A DNA stretch of 56,602 nucleotides from the NCBI GenBank assembly GCA_016098155.1, contig JAAAJB010000184.1:1-56602 (forward strand), read 5' to 3'. The notes beneath the pieces are model-generated. The model had not been told where the DNA came from, did no database searches, and worked only from the letters and a program-made list of their open reading frames with translations. Position numbers and translations under genes: made by a program. The stretch's first letter is position 1, and every line of letters begins with the position of its first letter. Below, in pieces: positions 13,058 through 23,342 of the stretch. This DNA is from Actinomortierella ambigua. Its lineage: Eukaryota; Mortierellomycota; Mortierellomycetes; Mortierellales; Mortierellaceae.

Positions 13058-13290
13058 ACGTGGAGAGAAAGAGAGAGAAAAAAAGAGAGAAAAAGAGAGA
13101 GAACGAGATTAAAGTGAGAACATGACGTTCAAACACCAAAAAGTGTACAAGGAAACGTTGAATGTACGAGCTGGAATGGCCTTTTGTCGCGGATGCTCCG
13201 CCCAGAGTGTTGGATAGCTTTTAAAGGTTGGTTTAAAAGCAGGGAATTTTCAGTAATCGTAAGACTCAAGCTAGAATCCAGCGAGATGCT
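13058..13290. other. 3' flank of NEO1-class gene
   Basis: GA-rich sequence (13065-13110) right after the stop codon, then unremarkable sequence. Nothing else is seen. Confidence 0.5.
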
Positions 13291-13473
13291 CAGGTACTAT
13301 AGACTCCACAATTCGTTGTGCAAAACCCACTCCTCCAGAGAGAAAAGGGGTAATACGGTACTTTGCGAAGGATGGAAGTTCCTTTTTCGTAAACCCCTTC
13401 ATTGGCAATCCCCGCTTCCAGTCCATGTTTTGCACAACGAACTGTGGACTTTGTTTTGAGTCTACAGGTACTA
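13291..13473. mobile_element. Small non-autonomous inverted-repeat element (MITE-like) with 9-bp target duplication
   Basis: The element is 13300-13464 (165 bp). The nine-base direct repeat CAGGTACTA flanks it exactly at 13291-13299 and 13465-13473. Both ends start TAGACTC when read inward. After nine extra bases on the right arm, the arms continue as a 22-bp inverted match (13305-13326 against 13427-13448) with one mismatch. There is no open frame inside. A 9-bp duplication is typical of Mutator-like (MULE) transposons, so a MULE-derived MITE is the inference. Only one copy was noticed in this window. Confidence 0.7.
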
Positions 13474-14432
13474 CCTCGATACGAATACAGGAACGTGCGA
13501 CAATATGTCAACTACAGCAAAATGACTGAGGTTGTCACATGTACAGTATGAGCCATCAGGGTAGCAGAGCTCACCTCATTCACTTTCCACATATGCCGCC
13601 CTTATCAACGACACTCTGGTGCCGACAATTGTAATCGACGGAAGGGGACAGGCTGCATGATCGTGACCTGTTGGTATTGCATCGCCTGAGCGGTGCGAAC
13701 GGTGCCAGTAATTTGGGTATGAGAGACTCCATCAACATCAATGCAGAAGCAAGATTAAGTATGAGGACACAGAGGAGGTGTTGTACAGCCTGAATAGTCA
13801 GTAGCTTGATGCGGACGAAATTGAGCATCTCCCTATCATCAACCTCGATCCTTATCATCTTTCATGGTTGTTCGATTCCCATCCCTCTCGACCTGCTGTT
13901 TGATTGCTTGGCAGGGCGATCCTTGCTTCTCCCATTCTTGTAAGATGGACTCTTGATAGAAGAGCGCCCGCTAGAGTGCTAATAGAGTGCTCAATGGGTT
14001 GAATCGGCGCAGCCTGGAGTTCAGAGTCGGAGTGAAGCTTGCAATCCTGGTCACGCCATCCAGAGTCATTCCGTTGGATAATGCCCAGAGCCGCAGGCGG
14101 GTTGTCAAGAGGGAGGTTCAAGACGGGCAAAGTGGTCCCTGCCCTTTCGGGCTCTGTCGTCAGGTAGAGACCGGAGGATCAGCTGGCAAATTATCTCTTC
14201 CCATGAGAAAGATCCAGCTCATTCGATAACAACCCTTTTTCGTGTCAGCTATGTAGTTATCTACGCAAGCCAGTTCCATCATAATAGATTTGATCCTCTT
14301 AAATGAGCGATCTATTATAGATGCGGCTAGCATCAGCGCCCGATTTTAGAGTCATCCCCACATAGAATTTAGCCTTGTTCATAAAGGAGTTGTATTTTGT
14401 TTTCAGGGTCTTTCAGATGGTCATCGAGATAC
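13474..14432. other. Intergenic region, no supported gene
   Basis: The region lies between two convergently transcribed genes. Two minus-strand open frames (13580-13858, 92 codons; 13855-14130, 91 codons) lack recognisable domains and good splice partners. Their protein-like composition could mark a decayed coding remnant, but I cannot assign one. Confidence 0.4.
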
Positions 14433-17400
14433 TCATCTCATAAACTTTTGTTGCAATTCATGACAACGCTGAAGCACAGCCGCCGTATATATCCGTGTCT
14501 TTTCTTCACCATCAAGCGGACGCTCCCATAGCTCGGCTGCCCACGCTTGAGTCTCGGCAAGATCTTGACCAAACTCGACCACAAAAAGCTCGTCTGATAA
14601 TGAACCAGGCGGTGGATTCATCAGAATCAGCATGTCAAAGAGGATCGTCTGTACAAGCCCTGGAGACAACTGAGAGCCTGGAACACCAGGCTGAGCAGTA
14701 CCTTGAGACGACGACCGTGCATTATTAGAGGACGAAATAGTCTGCAGAGCATGCATCCTACTTCCTGCTTCGCTGATGGTTGCTCCTGCTGCAGACCCAT
14801 CCTGCCCCAGTTGAAGAATAGATGATGGAGATGATGACAAGTTGGTCCTGTTATAAATGGTTCCAAACTGATCATCCATCAGCGATCCCTTCCCGCTGGT
14901 CAACGGCCTTGGAGGTGTGACCTTGGCCTGCTGTAGTCCTGCGGACGGCAAGGTTGCCATTTGGGCTGCTGTCGGAACATAGTATCGTAGAGCTAACAAG
15001 AAGCGGAAGAGCTCCCTTGTCATCGCTATCAGGGACGATGAGTTTCCACCAAAGTAGACAAAGACACCCAGTGTTGCCACAAACCGATCCAGCAAAACCA
15101 AGGGCGACTTGCGGATGACGTCGTAGCCTTGCTCTGCACCAGGTCCTCGATTGCCACCCCATCGACCCAATAAATCGCCGATGAAAACTGGCGCCAACTT
15201 GGAGAATGGGTTGATCTTTGGTGGCAGCCGACGTGCTTCAACAGCTGACTTTTGACTGAAACGTCGCGTTTGAGTAAGCGCTATCGCGGTCTGGATGGAT
15301 TCCATAGAAAGTGGTGGCATTGTTGCGTCTGAAGCAGGTGTACCAGTCGCAGTCGCCGCCTTGGACAAGGGCGATGATCGTTCTGCCTGCTGCCCTTGCG
15401 CGAATGGGGTTGCTAGCCCTGTTTCGGAAAGGACGTTACGACCTGAGAGCTCTTGAGCTCCTATGCTCAATGCTGACAAAATTGTGAGGCGCTGTCCAAA
15501 CGAAAGCCCCTTTTCGTAAAATTCTGCCGACAACATCCTTTACGTTGGAAAAAAAAGGGGGGGGGGGTTAGGGAGAGATGTGAGAAACTCCAAAAGGGTG
15601 GTCACCATCTATAAATTTCAAAGCGGAACCACGTTTGATGTACCTGACAACGACGGGAGGCAAGGTAATAACGAGGGCCACTAGTGCCTTCTCTCTCAAC
15701 TCCGTAAACTTTGGCAGGTCGAATGAATCTTGAAGTGTGACCAGTGTTACAGTTAACCGCTCAGCATACTCGTCTAGCAGTGCGAGAAATCAATAATCGT
15801 TAACTTTGCAGTCAAACTGGCCGACATCAGTCTTCATGCCTTGTGTTCATGGTCGAAAAAAAATAGCAAAAAAAAAATACTTACTAAGCTCTAGTGACTC
15901 TGCTTTCTTACGGATCAGATCCGCCGCCGCCAAAAGTCCAACCTCTGCCTTCTCACGGTCCTCGCTCGCTCTTAGGTAAAGATTAAGGTCGCGGAGGTAG
16001 ATAGGTGGGTTGACTTTGGATTTGCGTAACGAACCAAGCTCCTCATCTGGGTCGGACTCCTCATCCATGGCATACGGTTTCAAGTCATCATCATCCTCAC
16101 CCTCAGCCTCGTCTTCGTCTGAGAAGTTGCCATGCAGACCAACGATCCTTTGATGCTTTGAACTGTATGGTGTGTCCATTCGAGAAAACTGTTCAACTGG
16201 GGCATCAGGATCCTCTTCGTCAATATCCTCATCCATGGCAGTACTGTGGGCCATAGTCTCTGTGGGGGAAGGTGGCCGCACAGTGGCGTGCGATGAACTT
16301 GAGTTGTCTCCTACAACGTCATGTCCAGATACGAAGGGAGTAGCTGCTGGTTGCTGGCCATCTCGCAAACGAACAAGAGACCGCAGGAAGCGGATTTCGG
16401 GATCAGCGTCATCCAATTCAAAATCGACAGGCTTGCCTGTTTTAATTACCACCTTGGATACCTCTTCCGCGAGCACCTAGAGTACCAGGAAGAAGCCGCA
16501 ATGCTCAAGTTTTAGAGAACATCCTTTTTTGCCATGTGTTTGAAATGCTCAAATAGCATAAAAGACCAAATCATACCAAGCCAAGCTTCCTGCGGCTAAA
16601 ATCTGTAAGGTTGAGCCACTCTGGCATCCCTGACCAAAAGATGGCTTCAGTGCCCTCCTCATCCAAGATCTTCGCTCCAAGGTATCCTACGATTACAAGC
16701 ATCTGTTCCAGAATGTCTATGGAAGGCAACGACGACATGAGACCTTTATCTCTCCAATACAATGACGATTTCTGAATGAAGGCAGATTAAAGACTTACAT
16801 CGCTGATATTCAGGGACAGAGTTTCGCACAAAATGTGAATCGGACCAAATAGAAAGAGCGCGTTTGAACGACTTTGCGAGGACGCCATCGCACTCGACTT
16901 GATCTGGCCATCCAGACTGCAAGCATACCAATGTTCGCACGGCAGATGTATTGTACACTTTGCCAAACGACAGAGTGTCCTCTACAACGGCGCTGCCAAG
17001 TGGCGAGTCTGGTCCATACCCAATCCGATGCAACATGGACGCGTGTTGCTGTACACACCAAAGCTGGTCAGTGTCAGTGGCGAACGTCAACGCTGAATGT
17101 TGCAGCCTAGCAAGAATTGATGCCAACAGACTGGACAAAGTTTTGATCGAGCAAAGACCGAAAATTTCCTTCCAAGCCGCCATTGCGTCCCGATCGCCAA
17201 TGAATCCTCTGATAGGGTCCATCGTCGTGGCCAACATCGTCTCCGCGAGAACATCTAATTGTTGTCGTAAGGTGAAATGGAAGCGTCGTGAGAAAGGAAG
17301 TGATCATACTACGACCATATAATCCAGGGCATTCTCTCTGTTTTCTCCTCCCTTACTAGTTTGGCCCAGGATGGCGAGCTTCGATGTCGCACTAGCCAAC

Positions 17401-18357
17401 ACTTGTGTTACTAATGGCTCAATGGGATCTGCAGAATGTCACAAAAAAAAGCACAAGATTAATATCGCCACACACAATGTCCACTCTGCATCAATCAAAT
17501 ATCGGCGAGAGTGTCGTACGAAGCTTTCTTGTCTGCCCAACAGCCTCGGCGATAAACTTTGCCTGGCGCTCATAGAAGACGCGGTCCTGAAAGTCTTCAG
17601 GTATGCTAGCAAAGTCTTGCCCTAAGACATTGGCGACACGGACGGGAATCGAGTAGAGTCGAGTGACAAAATCCTGCCAGTATGGCATCAGCTGTGAAGA
17701 TGCCATGTGACGACCATCGTTTGTGTGGTTGCCCCCGCGAGAATACAGTGTCGAAACAGCTCTCCAGCGACTTAGCAAGGAGATGGACGAGACGTTGATT
17801 CGCAGCAAACGGAGAATAGTCGAGTTGACGAAGGAATGGCTGCTTGAAAAATCTCGTGATGTCAGCCGTTCCACTAAAGTCTGGACTGCCATCAGATGGA
17901 CACAGCCAATAATCTCCGTGCTGCTTTCGCCTGGTACACCTGGTGCATCCTTGGAGGCTGGAGGTACAAAGTATGCTTCAAAGCAGCTGGTCTGTACTGT
18001 TGTAGGAAGAGCACTCAGCCAGTCCAGCACGATGTGGTCGAGAATGAAGTTGATATGATGCGGCAGCAGGTACTGAATCAAGTACAAGCGTCCATCGATG
18101 GTTGGCATGGGTCCCGTCCAAGAAGCTCCGCCTGTTTCGAGGCCGAGAAAGCTCAAGGGTTCGCTGAGCACCCTCGCCACGGTGCCCACGCCGGCTGGCT
18201 GTGGGGCATGGAGCAGAAGGTCATGCAGCTGCTTGACATGAGCCGCGATGCTGTTGTGTTCATTGGTCAGCGATGCATGGTCTCCTGATCTGGTGGTCAT
18301 TGCCTTGGCGTGGAAAAGTGCGGATGCATTGCTTTGCGAGGAAGAGGGAGGGCGCAT
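14433..18357 (-). CDS. TEL2: Telomere length regulation protein TEL2/TELO2
   Basis: TEL2 is the core of the TTT complex (Tel2-Tti1-Tti2), which with Hsp90/R2TP matures PIK-related kinases such as Tor, ATM/Tel1 and ATR/Mec1. Seven exons, in transcript order, fit in phase: 18357-17520, 17428-17357, 17254-16799, 16749-16577, 16476-15885, 15773-15644 and 15537-14433, giving 1,121 residues. The conserved C-terminal domain is clear: YLRDLNLYLRASED, EKAEVGLLAAADLIRKKAES, then ELNEYAERL, FDLPKFTELREKALVAL and FYEKGLSFGQRLTILSAL with QELSG. An acidic linker (about 16030-16140) precedes it, where the family carries its CK2/R2TP-docking segment. The N-terminal half is the helical-repeat region. The first ATG is 18357; an in-frame ATG at 18300 is an equally reasonable start. 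The protein is longer than the human (837) or fission-yeast proteins because of linkers. It is divergently arranged with the S9 peptidase gene. Confidence 0.93.
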
Positions 18358-18525
18358 ATGGACGATTTGGTTTGTACACAAGCACGGTGTGGGACACTCG
18401 ATCGACGGCGTCAAACTCTATCTCTTCGTTTTTTTCCCACCAGAACAAAAGTCCACCGTTTCTTCCAATACCCCAACGCTCACCCCCAACCTTCTCATCC
18501 TCATTGTCATTCCCATTCCGCGCTC
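18358..18525. promoter_or_regulatory. Short bidirectional intergenic promoter (TEL2 / S9 peptidase)
   Basis: Only 168 bp separate the two start codons of head-to-head genes, so both core promoters must lie here or within the first exons. The plus side is pyrimidine-rich (CCCCAACGCTCACCCCCAAC area). No clear TATA box is seen. The regulatory role is inferred from the arrangement. Confidence 0.5.
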
Positions 18526-21094
18526 ATGTCACCAACAGTTGCTCCTTTCGGTAAGGGTCGAGTGTGTGCCGATGCCCTGTCTTTGTGAGTGGATGACACA
18601 CCCCCACCTGCATGCCTCCCTTTCAGACTAACCTCCTTCCCCCCCCCCCTTTCTTTCGCGTGCCTGGAAGGCGAGTGGAAGTCACCCATCTCAGCCGACT
18701 TTATTACTGGCTCGGCCATTGGTATCTCTGGCGTCGTCAAGAACGAGAAGAACGGCCACCTGTACTGGATTGAGCTGAACGGTGCCAACAATGGTCGCTT
18801 CACCATCATGTCGCGCTCACCCGAAGGCAAAACCGAGGAGCTGACCCCTGCGCCCTTCTGCCCAAAGTCCCGCGTTCACGAGTACGGCGGTGGCGCCATG
18901 ACCATGGACGACGACTTTTTGATCGCCAGTAACGACGAGGACTATTGCTTGTACAAGATTGATCTTGCCACAAAGAAACCCGTTCGCATTACCCCCGACA
19001 GCAACAAGGCCTATCGCTATGCCGACATGGAGATTCACCCCTCCAAGAAATTTTTAGTTTGTGTACGCGAGGATCATACCAATGACACTCCGCAGACCGT
19101 CGTTAACACCCTGGTGGTCGTTCGCCTTGACACAAAGGAGCCGTCGGTTCAGCTTTTGAAGAGCGGTGAAGACTTTTATGTCTCGCCACGCTTTAATCCC
19201 GTCAACCCTAATGAGATGGTGTACTTCTCGTGGAACCACCCTTTCATGACCTGGGATCACACACAGGTCTATTACAACACCCTCGAGATCACGGACGACT
19301 CTGTCAAGATTGTCCACCAGAAGCAGCTTGCTGGCTTCGACAAAGCGAACGAGGAGAGCAGCAACCAGCTTCGCTTTGCAGAAGACGGCACCCTTTACTT
19401 CATCTCCGACAAGACAGGGTTCTGGAATCTGCACAAATACAAGGTTGGTGGCCAGGTTGAACTTGTTCTTAGCGAGCCAAAGGCGGCCGAATTCCAAAGT
19501 ATGTATAAACAAGGATAGCAAGTACCGTTGATGTGTATGAACATGATGTACCATGTAGCTGACCTGTTCTCTTTCTCTTTTTTTTTTTTTGCTCTTCAAA
19601 AAATAAGATCCCCTGTGGCGCATTGGAGAACAATCGTATGCCCCTCTCAAGTCGGACTGCACCAAAATCGCCGCACGCTACACTGTGGACGGTAAGTGGG
19701 ACATTTCTTCCACCTAGGCCCCGACAGTGTACCCTCGTGGCAATGGCGTAACTCACTCCTACACGCCCAAGCGGGCATTGTTGCTCTTTGTGGAATTCAA
19801 ACTCTAGGATTTGACAAGCTCGCCATCATTGATACAAAGACGAAGACATTGAAGGATATTGCCTTCGACTTTTCGGTTATCGGCTCAGTCTCTGCCATCA
19901 AAGAGGGCTCGGATGACGTCCTTCTGCTGTCGGCGAGCAGCTATAACAAGCCCCTCCAGATCGTCACCCTCAACCTGCGAACCAGCGAGATGACTGTCAT
20001 CTTAAAGTCGGCCGAGGTGGATGAGTCGTTGCTCAAGTATATATCCAAGCCAGAGCCCATTACCTTCAAGACGGAGAACGATTTGGACGCCTATGCCTTC
20101 TTCTATCCACCCACCAACGCGGACTATGTTGCCCCCCAGGGCACTCTCCCGCCCGTGCGTATCTTATCCCACGGTGGTCCCACCGCCGCCTTCCAGACAG
20201 ACCTCAGTTGGTCGATCAACTACTTTTGCTCGCGCGGCTTTGCTGTTGCGGCTGTCAACTATGGTGGCTCCACTGGCTATGGCAAGACTTTCCGCAACAG
20301 GCTCCGCAAGCTCTGGGGTGTCGTAGATGTCGATGACTGCTGCAACGCGGCCAAGTACCTGGTCCAGGCTGGCCGTGTGGACGGAGACAAGTTGGCAATT
20401 GCCGGCGGCAGTGCAGGTGGATACACCACCTTGGCCAGTCTCGCCTTCCGCAAGGTGTTCAAGGCCGGCGTCTCGCACTACGGTATCGGTGACCTTGAGA
20501 TCCTTGCCAGGGAAACCCACAAGTTTGAGCTAGTCTATCCAGAGTCTCTCGTTGGCCCTTACCCTGCCGCCAAGGATCTGTACATTGAGAGGTAATTGTT
20601 CAACCATGTGCGAGAATGAAACCATCATAGGCTGCTCATTTGTTGAAATTGCATAGTAATATGTCTTCTTTTTTTTTCTTCACCATCAGATCACCTCTGT
20701 ATTCCGCAGACAATATCTCGTGCCCGTGTGCTTTCTTCCAAGGCCTGGAAGATAAGGTGGTCCCTCCTAACCAAGCCGAGATTATGGTCAAGGCGCTTAA
20801 GGAACGCAAGATTCCCGTCGCTTATGTGCCTTTTGAAGGCGAAGGTCATGGTAAGTGAAAGGTAGTCTCTGATGCGCTAGATGCCTAGCCTAATTTTGTA
20901 TTGACGCATACTTACATGTTGCGCATCTGTTCCTCCCACTTTTTGATGGCATCACCTGTTTAGGCTTCCGCGTCCCCAAGAATGTTCAGATGGCTCTGCG
21001 AGGCGAGATCTCATTCCTTGGTCGAATTTTTGGATTCACGCCCTTTGATGCGATTGACATCCCCATTATCAATGACGATGCCATCAGCAAATAA
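18526..21094 (+). CDS. Prolyl oligopeptidase family (S9) serine peptidase, acylaminoacyl-/dipeptidyl-peptidase-like
   Basis: Likely a cytosolic peptidase cleaving short peptides. Six exons fit in phase: 18526-18550, 18671-19498, 19608-19691, 19808-20591, 20690-20850 and 20964-21094, giving 670 residues, the usual family length. The start ATG gives a first mini-exon encoding MSPTVAPF, joined to [10 protein letters not shown], a normal family N-terminus. Residues 1-400 form the beta-propeller; the alpha/beta-hydrolase domain follows, with oxyanion segment ILSHGGPTA, nucleophile motif GGSAGG (Ser514), Asp595 in GLEDKVVPP and His627 in EGEGHGF. There is no signal peptide. The exact substrate class cannot be read from sequence. 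It is head-to-head with TEL2 and convergent with the KGG-repeat gene. Confidence 0.93.
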
Positions 21095-21275
21095 ACGATA
21101 CGCTCTGTTGTTTTTTATTTCATAGTTGAGTAGCATGAAGTCCTTGCTGGGAGCGCATTCTTTCAGCTCATCTTTTTTTTGGGAGGGGTAGTGACTAGGA
21201 CTCATAGTCGAGACCAGTCTGGTCGTTGGACCATGGGCAAGTGGTCGAGACCCACGCTGTGTTATTATTTTTTTT

Positions 21276-22065
21276 TTACTCCGTCACATTATGTTGGCCA
21301 TGCGAGTGACGGCCACCTTTGGCAGAGATGGCCTTGTGTTTGTCAGGATCGGCAGCCGCCATGGCTGCAAAGCCTCGAACGTGTTCCTCACCTTCCATAT
21401 GGGTACCGGTCTCCTCTACATCGTCTGTGGCACCAGAGTCGCTCTCCTGTGGCTGGAAGCCGCCATGGTGCGCCTTGTACTGCATCGCACGGCCACCCTT
21501 GGTAGCGACTTCATGCTATGAAAGAGAAGGGGAGGGGGAGAAAGGAGGAGAAAGGAGGAAGGTGAGTCATCTCTCTCTCAAGAATAGTGCCTCTTCGCGC
21601 GCTTTCAGAGAGCATGTCTTTCCCCCTTACCAGACGATCTTTTGACATGTTAGCAAAACCTCCTCCATGCGCTTGCGACACGTGGCCGCCCTTGACAGCC
21701 GCTTCGTGATGCTTGTCAGGGTCCATGTTGGTAAATCCTGCATGCACTTGAGCTGCGTGACCACCCTTGGAAGCAATCTCATGCTGGGAATCGCAGAGAG
21801 AAAGTACAACTTTTAGTAGGTGCGGATTCACAGGCCATACATATTTCATCAATCAAACACGAATAGCAAGCTCTACCTGCTTTTCAGGACTCATGGCGGC
21901 GAAACCGCGAGAAGGATGGTCGTCATCGGCTGTCTGTTCCATCTCCTCTGGGGTCGCGTTGCGCTCAGGATGATGAGAGTGGCGTCCTCCTTTCGCCGCA
22001 ATACTTCGGAGCTCATCCTTTGGCAGGTTGGCAAAGTTGTGAGGGTTCGTTTCTTTTGTAGCCAT
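21276..22065 (-). CDS. KGG-repeat stress/conidiation-type protein (CON-10-like)
   Basis: Three exons in phase 0 (22065-21877, 21783-21631, 21515-21276) encode 193 residues. The protein is a string of short units with a GFxxM segment, a D/E-K-rich turn and an AxKGG core: IAAKGG, IASKGG, AAVKGG, VATKGG and ISAKGG, i.e. five KGG motifs. Similar units define the stress-induced KGG repeat family (PF10685) and fungal Con-10; these small hydrophilic proteins are linked to desiccation, sporulation and general stress, but the biochemical role is not known. His and charged residues are enriched and no membrane segment is present. Introns fall just before a His-Glu opening a repeat unit (HEIASKGG, HEVATKGG), suggesting growth by exon-unit duplication. 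It is transcribed away from the hemerythrin-like gene. Confidence 0.9.
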
Positions 22066-22298
22066 GATGGATGGTGAACAGAGGGCAGCCTTTTGTCTTC
22101 TGGTTTTATAGGGTGAAACGCAGAAAAAATGACGCGCATCCTGGTAATTCGAGTCGTTTCAGCCTGCTCTCTCATCATCATGACGCGCCACTTTGACGCC
22201 CCTTGATTCGGATGTCACCTCCGAGACCAAGATCTTTGACTAGCATAAAACCCGTCTCTCTATATCTCTATCTCTCTTACTCTCCATTCTACTCTTTC
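22066..22298. promoter_or_regulatory. Shared divergent promoter of KGG-repeat and hemerythrin-like genes
   Basis: This 233-bp gap carries a TATA-like box on each side: TATAAAACCA on the minus strand (22101-22110), about 40 bp before the KGG start, and CATAAAACCC on the plus strand (about 22244-22253), about 50 bp before the hemerythrin start. Between them ATGACGCGC occurs twice in the same orientation (22129-22137, 22180-22188) with a related TTGACGCC at 22193. Factor identity is unknown; co-regulation is inference. Confidence 0.55.
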
Positions 22299-23036
22299 AT
22301 GTTCGCCTCTCGTCTTCCCTTCACCAAGAGCTATCTACATCGTCCTTTTCATTTTGCCAACTATATTCCACGCACTCGTCCTCTTACAACAGTCGCCATG
22401 TCACGCGTCTCAGACTTCATTATCAAGGACCACCGCGAGCTCGAAGAGTACTATCACAATATTCTCAACTCCAAGACGGACGACGAAAAGACCCGCTGGC
22501 AGAACCAGTTCACCTGGGAGCTTGCGCGGCACTCCGTCGGTGAGGAGATTGTGGTCTACCCTGTCATGGAGAAAGTTCTCTCCGACGGCAAGGCGCTCAC
22601 TGACAAGGATCGCAAGGAACACCAGGTGGTAGGCATTTCCGCTGTGAAACCTTTTTTTTTGTCAGTTCTTTTTATGATTGTCCAGTTGGACTTAAACACT
22701 CTTCTTCTAATGGAACAGGTCAAAGAGGAACTATTTAAGTTCCAGAAGATGGAGGCTAGCGATCCAGAATTTGAACCCACCCTCCGTGAGTTGTGGTCCA
22801 ACCTGATCCAGCACATGAGAGAGGAGGAGGAAATTGACCTGGTCAAGCTCGAGCATGCTCTGAGTGCCGAGGAATCGGCCGACTTGGGAAAGTCGTTCCA
22901 CCGCACCAAGAAGTTCGTCCCTACACGCAGCCACCCCAGTGCGCCCGATCAGCCTCCCTTCGAGACCGTCGTCGGCCTGTTGACCGCACCCATCGACAAG
23001 CTCCGCGACGTCTTTACCCGTTTCCCTATTAAGTAG
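22299..23036 (+). CDS. Hemerythrin-like HHE domain protein, probably mitochondrial
   Basis: Two exons (22299-22628 and 22719-23036) give 215 residues; the intron has a CTAA branch site. The HHE cation-binding four-helix pattern is visible: IIKDHRELEEYYHNIL, WELARHSVGEEIVVYPVME, a third helix across the intron with KEHQVVKEELFKFQ, and LIQHMREEEEIDL. The His and Glu residues would bind a di-iron or similar centre for O2/NO sensing, storage or detoxification; the actual ligand is not deducible. The first 33 residues contain several Arg/Lys/His and no acidic residue, which fits a mitochondrial presequence. A second ATG in a good context (GTCGCCATGT, 22398, Met34) would yield a cytosolic form. The C-terminal 50 residues are Pro-rich and then helical. 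Confidence 0.9.
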   Translation: MFASRLPFTKSYLHRPFHFANYIPRTRPLTTVAMSRVSDFIIKDHRELEEYYHNILNSKTDDEKTRWQNQFTWELARHSVGEEIVVYPVMEKVLSDGKALTDKDRKEHQVVGISAVKPFFLSVLFMIVQLDLNTLLLMEQVKEELFKFQKMEASDPEFEPTLRELWSNLIQHMREEEEIDLVKLEHALSAEESADLGKSFHRTKKFVPTRSHPSAPDQPPFETVVGLLTAPIDKLRDVFTRFPIK

Positions 23037-23342
23037 ACATCTTCTCTCTCTACACGTTTGTGGCTTCTCCAATGGGACAGAGATGCGTGTGAATGCACAC
23101 GCATATCTCCCTCTCTTTCGCTCGAGACCCACCAATCCTTTACAGCATTGATCCAAGGCACATAGCTTTGATTTCGTGATGAATTTCTTTCTCTTTCTCT
23201 CTCTCGTGCTTTATTTAGTTTACCAATGCGGGTATAGTGTGATGATGCGGAAAAAGGGAAGAAGTCGTAGGTTGTCGTAGTCTTATGTATGGGTGTGTAC
23301 ATGACGGGGATGGGTAAGGTTAGAGGTAGGGAAGGAAGGAAT
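23037..23342. other. Convergent 3' intergenic region
   Basis: 306 bp between the 3' ends of the hemerythrin-like and subtilase genes, with CT-rich runs (23185-23205). No gene, RNA or repeat of note is seen. Confidence 0.5.

Noticed and set aside
13820..13900. tRNA-like B box (GTTCGATTCC near 13869)
   Set aside because: No A box or foldable cloverleaf at the required distance upstream.
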